This document shows, piece by piece, positions 56,354 through 64,000 of a DNA stretch of 64,000 bases. The translations under genes and the position numbers were made by a program. The stretch spans positions 12,858,892-12,922,891 of the forward strand of contig OX421964.1 of NCBI GenBank assembly GCA_949128115.1, given 5' to 3'. Position 1 is the stretch's first letter. Each line of letters begins with the position of its first letter. The notes under the pieces were generated by a model that saw only the letters and a program-made list of their open reading frames with translations, made no database searches and had not been told where the DNA came from. This DNA is from Anaspis maculata (Eukaryota > Arthropoda > Insecta > Coleoptera > Scraptiidae).

Positions 56354-57700
56354 GTGAGTTTCAATTTAAGAATGCCTGAATTTTTTGTTAGTTTCTTTAT
56401 GCATTGTTTTTCATCAGTGTTTTAGGAAAAATGGCGCCAAAACCAAAAAAGATTGACGTTCTTTTGACAATGTTTGCTTAATATTAAAAACACAGATCAC
56501 TGAGACTTTGATGAATTGTAAGACCAATTTTAGTAAATAGATTTGATAACTGAGTGGAGGAAAATCAATACCAATATGATGGTACAATGGGAACGGCTGA
56601 GACTATGAGTTGGTCGATGGATAACAGATCGTAGATTAGAGATGGTTGCTTGGTCTTGAAGGTTTCTTTCTGCACTGCGACCTATTAAATCATCTGTGCA
56701 TAACCATGCTTCTATTCAATGTCCCAGAAATCTACTTCTTCACTTGAATCAGATGATTTTCTTAGATTGGGAGACTCATTTCTGATATCTGAGGTTACCA
56801 GTTGGATAAGAGATGGCGCGATCTATATAATACATACGTGAGAACTGAGCAAGTTACTAAACCTGACACAATTCCGTCGTATCTACCAAAGATTGACTAG
56901 TAGAAAGTTCGGATGTAAATGGCTTCTTCTGTGCCCGAGTCTGTGCCGGTAATACTAATATAGCGAGCGGTCTACTAAATAAAACGCCTGCGGGTTCGAG
57001 TCTTGTTCCAAGGGTCAAAGTTCATCCGTTGTCGTTCTCTGCGTCAAAAATACGGTCTACGGTTATACGTCTAGTTACGCGCCAAAGTGTTTTTTTCCTG
57101 TGATTTTTCGTATTTTGATATTGAGCAATGTTTTTGTGAGTCCACCAAAAGTCGAGACAGCTACTGTATTGTGATAAACTGCAGCAAAACAAAAATTAGA
57201 ACGGAGTTTTGTAATTTTTTGAAATTGAAAAAAATTCAGAGGGATAAGTTCACTCACCACTGATATTTTTGTTAAATTATACCTACTAACATCTACTAAG
57301 CTATTTTACTTGTAACACACATGCTGATTTGTTATAATTATAAATGTAGGGCCAGAAGATAGGTGGAACTCGCTGGCCGCCGTGATATACCTACTTGTCA
57401 GTGGTGATTCTTGGGAAAAGAACTATGATAATCTGATTTGCATCAGCGACCGTCTTGCATCGAGCGAGCTCAAATGTACCACACCAAGAAAATTATTGCT
57501 CCATGACTCCTTTCCTTGATTGAGCTCTCGTAGTCAGAGAGCTCGCGTGGATATATAAAAAAAAATCTTCCAGCAGATTGATTATTTCAAATTATTGTTC
57601 AAACCATCAGTACAAATCTACCGACACCCCTTCTGCCGCCTTCCAGTGGCAGCGTCAGTTCAGAGCGGCCGATCAAATGGGGCACTTTTTTATGATGAGA
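56354..57700. other. Region downstream of the F-box exons
   Basis: Likely intron or intergenic sequence. A tRNA-like B-box word, GGGTTCGAGTCTTG (about 56,992-57,005), preceded by TAGCGAGCGGTC suggests another SINE relic. No further coding exon could be identified. Confidence 0.4.
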
Positions 57701-57709
57701 CATAGTCCT

Positions 57710-59240
57710 TTCACCATTCCAGACTGATGACGTAACGCAGGTTGATCATTGTATTGTGTCAGTGAAGTTTTATTCTTATCAGTGCAATGTGTGTATCGAA
57801 TTATTACTCCATACCAATTTATCAAGTGTTCAGTGAAAATAGTTGAGATTTCGTTTGACGGATCAATACTACAATTTGAGTTGTGCAGTTGTGCAATCGA
57901 GTTAATCAATACACTTGATTGGTATTCAATTCAAGTCATGTCCATTGGACTTGTTTCATTTGTGCATTCATCGAAATTGTCTGTTTGGTTGAATTGTTAT
58001 CAAACGTTTTTAAACTTGTTCGACTTCAACTTCGAGTACGAGGTTCAAGTGAGAGGAACCAGGGACGTGCGTAGAGTGGACATAGACGATTCGATCTAAC
58101 GAATCAACATCAGGGAACAAATTTGAAGTGTCAATATAAGCTGATGCGACGAAAGATGGGTGAATATTGTAACTGTAATGTCGAGGGATTAGATCAAGTG
58201 GTAAGTTGATACTATCCGGGAGGATAAGGCCCATGCCCAAATTTTGAATGTTGATAGAGGTCAGAACAATTTTGGGAGTTGAAGCCCCTGTAATGATTTT
58301 TGAACTGGTGTCAAGAAAAAGAGGGTTTTGAACTTCTTCTGATACCATTCAATTCCACATGTATGATCCTGACTGCCTGACGCGCATCAAGTAATCAATA
58401 TCCATTTTGACACTCAATTTTCACTTGAAGACTCATCTTACTCACTATAATTATACCGATAAGTCATAAAATCATAAGTTTTGAGAATCCGAACTCTTCA
58501 AAAACATCCATGAAAAGCTCCATAGGCTCGTTGTGCAGCAAATAACACAACTTTGTCTCCGTAGAAAAGCTTCTGCTCATATTTTTGGGGAAAATTGAAC
58601 TTTTCCAATGTGTATAGAAATACATTAAGAGTCACAAAAAAATGCCCCGTCATTCGTTTAAGTGAGTTAACAAGAATCAATATAGATAATTACGAACAAA
58701 AAAAGTTCCGAAGTCCAAAATTCAAAGTTTAACTCTTCCGTAGTTCCACATATTCCAACATAGAATTTCTAATATTCTTCTGGCACACTTGGAGCTTTTT
58801 TGAACTCCCCAGGCCTATTTTGCGTTCAGTCAGAAACACCTGTAGAAAGGAAAGGAGTTCAACTTCTGATACTAATTTTATTTCAAAAATTAACGTCAAT
58901 AATATTTTGTATATTTTTTTATTCTGTTCTACAGTGGATTCCATTAAGGGTGGCCCAAACCCGGGCCCAACGAACGCGCAGCAGAAGAGTTTTTGGGCAT
59001 TTCACTTTTTTTTTTTTTTGAGAAAAGCTCGGACGGGTCGAGTTTTATATCGAGGGAGACATCTGAAACATACATTGGTGGATTTCAACCTCAAGCCGCC
59101 TCACCCCAACCCACCCCAACTTCGAAATTTTCGAAGAATTTCCACCTCGCGATACATCAAATTAAAAAGAATAAAATTCTTTTCCTGACATGTTTTAAAA
59201 ATATTAACCTTACCCTCTTTTTTCCTGCAACTCTCTGGCT
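57710..59240. repeat. Third, uninterrupted copy of the beta flank plus inverted-duplication arm
   Basis: Collinear with 11,800-12,490 joined directly to 17,984-18,880, showing what that region looked like before the 5.5-kb foldback inserted. It contains copy C of the unidentified fragment on the minus strand (about 58,440-58,640, with MDVFEEFGFSKLMIL) and copy C of VFLTERKIGLGSS (58.7-58.86 kb). A 112-codon minus-strand frame (58,010-58,348) is open only in this copy. Confidence 0.7.
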
Positions 59241-59742
59241 GTCTCATTCCAGATTCTGGACCCCTCACCTAATTTTCTTCAGTTTAGTCAGCGTCATCCC
59301 AAATAGCATCAAAGAAAGAAATAAATTTTGGTGGAAAAAGAGCTACCCAATTTCATCCTTCTGCTCTCCCTCCACCTCAACTTCAAAATTCAACAAGACA
59401 TCACCAGCCTACTCTGTAATACATCAAATCAAAGGAAATTAAATTCTTTTCCCAAACACAATTTCATTCAATTTTCAATCCCTCCCTCAATTAATTGAAC
59501 ATTCGTAGTATTTCAGGAGGGAAAAAGAGTTTTTGAAAATGTTGAAAAAACTTGGTTCAGGAAGAGAATCATCATTTCCAATTCGACGTTTCACAAAGTG
59601 AGTAATGTCGTTTGTTTTTTATTCAGAAGTTGTGGTAGGGGAAGCGAAGAAGTGAATTTGGGTGGCTTTTTCCACAAAAAAGTTTCTGAACGTATATTGG
59701 TTGAATCTTGGAACTACATCACAATTTTTGTATTTTTCTTTT

Positions 59743-59780
59743 GCCAACCGGTTTCGCCTTTCGGCATCATCAGGGCTCTG
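59743..59780 (-). ncRNA. Hammerhead ribozyme, minimal type I, Penelope-associated
   Basis: On the minus strand: stem I strand GCC, then CTGATGA (59,767-59,773), stem-loop II GCCGAAAGGC (59,756-59,765), GAAA (59,752-59,755), then ACCGGT (59,747-59,752, overlapping the last A of GAAA), T, and GGC of stem I. These are the invariant hammerhead core elements in order. Stem III is only the self-complementary ACCGGT, so it would pair best between two molecules, as described for hammerheads in Penelope-like elements. The expected cleavage site is after the T following ACCGGT. It lies in sense orientation at the 3' end of the retroelement. Confidence 0.8.
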
Positions 59781-60239
59781 TAATTAGTTGTATGAAATAA
59801 ATTGATATAAAATTTGATGAGAGCTTACTGAATAATATTTAAAGGATATTCTTTTTTGAAGAAATTTGTAGAAGTTTTGACATTTGTCAAAAACTCATTC
59901 CATTGACATTAGTAATGAATAATTTAATTGACATGGAAAACAGTTGGTTCAAGATAACATGATAACAGTTTATTAAAAATTTAAATTTTGTGAATAGAAG
60001 ATTTGAAAAAGGTTGATTATTTATTAAAGTGGATGTACTCAGCATCTAGTGAAATTTTAATTGTTCTGGCTTCTTCTGAATCTTCAGTTCGCTCATTTAG
60101 GTATTGGTAATTCCAACAATGTTTTAATCTCAAAATTTCTAGTGATTCAAAAAATATTCTTCGGTTATATTTTGTTGTTTGGTGTAAAAATTTAACATCT
60201 GTATTTGGATCAAATTTATGTTTTGCTAAAATAATATGA

Positions 60240-60901
60240 TTTGCAAAATGTGATATGATTCATTACCAATGAGACCAATTGATTTAGATTTGATTATATC
60301 TCTGTTATGTTCTCCTATTCGTGTCGAAATTTTTTTACCTGTATGACCTATATACTTTGCATGACATGTCTGACAATTCGATTCATAAACACCAGATCTA
60401 TCTTCAATTAGTAAAAAATCTTTTGGTTTTACTTGAAATTTGTTTTAAATTTGAATTGGTTTCGAAAGAAATTGAAATATGTGGGTTTCTTTTTTTAAAA
60501 ATATCTGCTATTTTGTAAGAGGTTGACCCAAAAAATGTTAGGCATTTGTATATTTCATTTGGTTTTATTTTAATTTGTTTACTTGTGTGTTTTGAAAGGA
60601 ATTTGTTAAAAATTTCATCCATAAAATAATTGGTATAACCATCATCTAGGCCTATTTGTTTTATTATTTTATATTCTTCTTTGGATATATTTTGAAAGGG
60701 ATATTGTGAAAAGTCTATTGAAATAAGTTTCAAAAGCTGCCGTTTTTGATGAATTTGGACTGAAAGAAGTTGATGGGATTATAAGATTTGTAGTTGTCTT
60801 TTCTCTATAGATGCTGATTTCTAGTTTTTTCTTGTTCCTTGTTAGGTTAAGATCTAAGTACGGTAAAATTTTGTCCACTTCTTTTTCAGATGTGAATTTT
60901 A
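60240..60901 (-). pseudogene. Penelope-like RT C-terminus and GIY-YIG endonuclease
   Basis: Frames read KILPYLDLNLTRNKKKLEIS and IYREKTTTNL, then AAFETYFNRL, typical of the Penelope-like RT thumb. After a shift near 60,430 they read RSGVYESNCQTCHAKYIGHT and GKKISTRIGEHNRDI, which is the GIY-YIG core with the paired cysteines characteristic of Penelope-like elements, the conserved arginine (STRIG) and EH. Frames are broken at about 60,720 and 60,430, and stops follow after 60,240. Confidence 0.78.
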
Positions 60902-60903
60902 TA

Positions 60904-62781
60904 CAGGGTGGCCCAACGAGAACAGAACAGAGGGGTTTTTGGGCGTTTCACATCATTTTTCCGAAAAAAGCTCAGACAGGTCGATTTTTATATCGAGGGG
61001 GACATAATGAAACATACATTTGTAATTTCTATCTTCAGCCCTCTCACCCTTACCTACCTCAACTTTAGAATTTCAAATGACACCATCCACTTTGCGATAC
61101 ATCAAATCAAAAAGAATCAAATTCTTTTTCTGAAAAAAATATTTTCAAAATTTTCAACCCCACCCCCCATCTTCCTAAATTTCTCTGACTGTCCTATTTT
61201 ATATCCTTGTCCCCTCAATTCTCCTCAATTTAATCAGCGTCATCCTGAATAGCATCTAAGGAAAAAATAATCGGTTGAGAGAAGTGTTACCCAAATTCAC
61301 CCCTTTCCTCTCCCCCACCCCAATTTCAAAACTCAACAGACGTCACCTACTTTGTGATACATTGAATAAAAGGAAGTAGGCTACTGGACATCAATCGCAT
61401 TCCAGTATAAAAGTATCATAAACCTGATAAATATCTGAATTACGAATTTGTAGTTGGAAAACTTTTTCGAAATATGATTTCATTTCGGTAAAAAATCAAT
61501 TTGAAAAAGGACTTATTCAAATCAGGAATAATATGCTACGTCACAGCTTGAAAGTGAACTAGGAGGTGGGAGGGAGGAAGGAGAGGGGAACGCATTTGAC
61601 ATTCGACGGAAGCATTCGTTCTGGATCTATTAGGTACGTAGTGGTGTATTTTCACGTGCGAGCACAACTTTATCACAAGGAACTTATTTTTGGTGCCATT
61701 GCATGGAGTTATTATGTAGTATGAAGCGAAATTGTATTAAAAAAAACTAGATTATTTGACGTGGGCCTGACATATGGCATGCGACACTCGCAGTACTGCC
61801 ACTCATATGACACTAATAACACTGTTGTGACATCAATCCGAAGCCTGCACGAACAAAAAAAAGTGAATTTTAAGGAAGAATCGACCAAAATGTGAGGTCA
61901 AATCATAGCACTCCAGCATTTCATTATATTTTTTGGTATAAATCAGTTCAAAACGAGAAGGTGTTCTTCAGGCATTGAATGGCCAACTAGAGTTTCTATT
62001 GGCTCTTCAAAATGTGACGTCACGCACTTGCCGCGCCATTTAAACAGACAAATCTTTTTCATGTTTTTTTAATATGTACAAAAATTTTTTTAAACAAAAT
62101 CATCCTGCCAATGCAACAATTTTGGGAGGATCTTTCATAAAAAGAAATAAAAAAAAACCATGTCCACTAGCCTATTGATTTCTCTTTCTGAAAACAATTT
62201 TTTTGAAATTTTCAACCTCTTCTCTGATAAATTGAACATTCGGAGTATTTTAGGGAAAAAGAGGACTTTTTGAGAATTCCGAAAATATTTTATCCAAGAA
62301 GCGAATTCAATTCCCTTCGATTTGATGTATTACAAAGTAGGTAGTGTCATTTTAGATTTTGAAGTTGAGGTGGGGGAGTGAAGGGGTGAGTTTGGGTGGC
62401 ACTTTTCACACAGGAAATTTCCTCCCTCGATGCTGTGCAGGATGACGTTGACTGTACTGAAGAGAATTAAGAGATCAAAAATATTACATTGGAAACTCTG
62501 TCCATTTTAGGAAGAAGGGGGAGTGGGGTTGAAAATTATAGAAATACTTTTTCAGAAAGAGAATTTAATCCTCTTCAATTTTATGTATCGCAAAGTGTGT
62601 GGTGTCATTTGGAACTTCGAAGTTGGGGCGGGTGGGGGTGAGGGGGCTAAAGATAGAAATACGCCAATGTATGTTTCAGATGTCCCCTTCGATATAAAAA
62701 TCGACCTGTTCGAGCTTTTTTCAAAAAAATGAGGTGAAATGCCCGAAAACCCCTCTCTTCTGTTTTCGTTGAGCCACCCTG
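60904..62781. mobile_element. TA-flanked CAGGGTGGCCCAACG element inserted in the Penelope-like RT
   Basis: CAGGGTGGCCCAACGAGAAC pairs with GTTTTCGTTGAGCCACCCTG, with TA on both sides (60,902-60,903 and 62,782-62,783). Inner arms pair for about 200 bp (TCGATTTTTATATCGAGGGG and its inverse near 62,683-62,702). Removing the element with one TA restores an uninterrupted RT frame (NNTHPN then IKFTSE on the minus strand). No transposase is encoded. Confidence 0.82.
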
Positions 62782-62783
62782 TA

Positions 62784-63235
62784 TTTGGATGAGTATTGTT
62801 AATGTAAGTAGGGAAGTTTTCTAAATGTGTTTGATCGCCAGAGAATAATATAAAAATGTCATTACCATATCTTGAGTAGAAGGTTATGTATTTTTTATAT
62901 GGATTATTGTTGTTCATGATGTGGTTTGTTTCTGAATTATTCAAAAATATTTCGGCTAATAATGGGGATAAATTTGATCCCATAGAAAGTCCAGTTTCTT
63001 GTATATATAATTTGTCATTGAACTGAAAATAGTTTTGATCTAGAGAAAGTCCTAAAAGTGTACATAAATCTAAGATTTGGTGAGTTGGTATTTCATTTTT
63101 GAATAATGTATCTCTGTAGATTTTGATGCATTCTTGTCTGGGAATAGATGGAAATGAATTTGTCACATCAAAAGAGATTGAAAATGAGTTGTTATTCAAT
63201 TTAATGTTTTTCAGTTTGCTTAATAAATCTTATTT
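62784..63235 (-). pseudogene. Penelope-like reverse transcriptase, central motifs, catalytic site mutated
   Basis: The minus-strand frame starts with LNNNSFSISFDVTNSFPSIP (motif A with its aspartate), then LGLSLDQNYFQFNDKLYIQE, TGLSMGSNLSPLLAEIF and SRYGNDIFILFSG, then NNTHPN. The usual RYVDD active site reads RYGND, so one catalytic aspartate is lost. The N-terminal half of the RT is missing at about 63,235. Confidence 0.82.
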
Positions 63236-63290
63236 CAAGATTTAACCAATATACGTTCAACTTTATACAACACCACTACAAGACTAAATG

Positions 63291-64000
63291 AATTTTCACT
63301 TATTTAGAAAATTTTCTCCCTTGATGCTGTGCAGGAGGACGTCGACTGCAATAAAGGAAATTGAAAGATCAAGGATATGGAATTGGACACTCAAAGAATT
63401 TTAAAAATATAGAAGGTGGGGTTGAAAATTCTCAAAATAATTTTTCCAGAACGAAGATCTGATTCTCTTCAATTTGATGTAACGCAAAGTAGGTGGATTT
63501 GAGTCATTCGAAATTTCAATATTGGGGTAGGTGAGGGTGAGGGAGATGAAGATAGAAATTCGCCAATGTATGTTTCAGAAGTCCCCCTCGGTATGAATAT
63601 CGACCTGTCCGAGCTTTTTTCAAAAAAAATAATGCCTGAAATGCCCAAAAACCCCTCCTGTTGTGTTTCCGTTGGGCCATCCTGTATATTTCTCTAGATA
63701 CTGCACATCGTCGAGGGTCGAGTCGAGGGTCGAGGCTTCATCCTTCCAAACATAATTTTACCTGACTCCCTCATTTATTCACGGAACAGTTTCTGAACAA
63801 TGGGCATATTTGGACCTAGCCAATGCATGGTCTGAAATGTTGCATTGTTGCAATAATTACCGTTACCGTAATAGCAATGACACCCATCTTAGGGTACCTA
63901 AATGAGCTTTTTCCATTTGGTATACAGAGTGTCCCAAAGCTCTCGTATCAGAGTCCAAAGCAGTCTGCACACATTCCGACTCTGTGGTCCAGAATAATTT
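63291..64000. repeat. Right half of the host palindromic element and partial third copy of the 21.2-21.5 kb segment
   Basis: Up to 63,687 this is the right arm of the GGGTGGCCC element. From 63,688 it follows 21,208-21,540 with modest divergence, including the CAGAGTGTCCCA end next to TA near 63,925. It runs off the window. No gene is seen. Confidence 0.7.

Larger units (their letters stand above)
59680..63290 (-). mobile_element. 5'-truncated Penelope-like retroelement, interrupted by another element
   Basis: Reading on the minus strand: reverse transcriptase from motif A (63,235-62,784), a TA-flanked insertion (60,904-62,781), the rest of the RT C-terminus (60,901-60,434), a GIY-YIG endonuclease (about 60,405-60,240), and a 3' region with a hammerhead ribozyme. 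The outer edges carry inverted copies of GAACGTATATTGGTT (59,690-59,704 and 63,245-63,260). Several frameshifts and a mutated catalytic motif show that it is dead. Confidence 0.8.
58945..63687. mobile_element. Palindromic GGGTGGCCC..GGGCCATCCTG element hosting a Penelope-like insertion
   Basis: The left end GGGTGGCCCAAAC (58,945) and the right end CGTTGGGCCATCCTG (63,673-63,687) are inverted, and inner blocks such as GAAAAGCTCGGACGGGTCGA (59,023) and CGACCTGTCCGAGCTTTTTT (63,601) pair. The two halves are separated by the Penelope-like element (about 59,680-63,290). The left end is degenerate compared with the 60,904 element. Confidence 0.55.

Noticed and set aside
1..64000. CRISPR array, rRNA, operons or viral genomes
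   Set aside because: No regularly spaced identical repeats with unique spacers, no rRNA-like sequence and no virus-like gene set; tandem arrays here are minisatellites.

Overview
This window looks like a gene-poor, transposon-dominated stretch of an arthropod genome, most likely an insect. The evidence is spliced genes with short introns and GT..AG boundaries, AATAAA polyadenylation signals, Tc1/mariner-like TA-flanked elements, hAT elements, non-LTR retroelement C-termini of the kind common in insects, and a Penelope-like element. The frequent TACCTACC/GGTACCT words would fit a hemipteran, but that is a weak hint. No bacterial gene organisation, CRISPR array or rRNA gene was seen.

Recognisable host genes are few. 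(1) A PKG-type AGC kinase, reduced to its catalytic domain and C-tail, occurs four times in alternating orientation: K1 at 7.25-11.5 kb (+), K2 at 29.3-30.7 kb (-), K3 at 44.3-45.6 kb (+) and K4 at 47.3-48.6 kb (-). Each is a main exon, a ~189-bp intron and a C-terminal exon ending in DWDVDF. All four lack the glycine-rich ATP loop and carry HND in place of HRD, so they are probably pseudokinases or very divergent kinases. K1 is broken by a 2.9-kb insertion exactly at the exon/intron boundary. (2) A USP36/42-like deubiquitinase (26.6-28.0 kb, -) keeps its catalytic boxes but has one in-frame TAG. (3) An F-box gene (55.3-56.4 kb, +) shows two exons and probably continues beyond them.

Layout: 0-2.6 kb is a GC-rich minisatellite. 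2.6-12.5 kb is kinase unit 1, with degenerate GATTTCTA-type satellite, a retroelement endonuclease fragment, 5' flank, K1 and 3' flank. 12.5-18.0 kb is a giant foldback element. 18.0-26.5 kb is a nest of palindromic elements, an inverted copy of the unit-1 3' flank, and a hAT element with an 8-bp target duplication. 26.6-28.0 kb holds the USP gene. 28.4-37.8 kb is kinase unit 2 in reverse, with replacements and a foldback insertion. 37.8-46.3 kb is kinase unit 3, with a retroelement fragment and a Spy-like foldback inserted. 46.3-51.8 kb is kinase unit 4 in reverse. 51.8-54.7 kb is a direct duplicate of 20.9-23.7 kb. 54.7-57.7 kb holds the F-box gene. 57.7-64.0 kb is a third copy of the 3'-flank unit and a three-level nest: a CAGGGTGG-ended element containing a Penelope-like retroelement, which itself contains another CAGGGTGG-ended element.

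The most interesting content is structural. Because segments are present two to four times, the pre-insertion sites of several elements can be read directly. This identifies a foldback family with TAGTCC ends and 3-bp target duplications (three copies, one inside another), an element sitting between AAA and TTT with no target duplication (as reported for Spy transposons), a TG..CA-ended insertion with a 4-bp duplication, and several TA-flanked palindromic elements. The many kilobase-scale hairpins could supply double-stranded RNA. A hammerhead ribozyme with a self-complementary stem III lies at the 3' end of the Penelope-like element.
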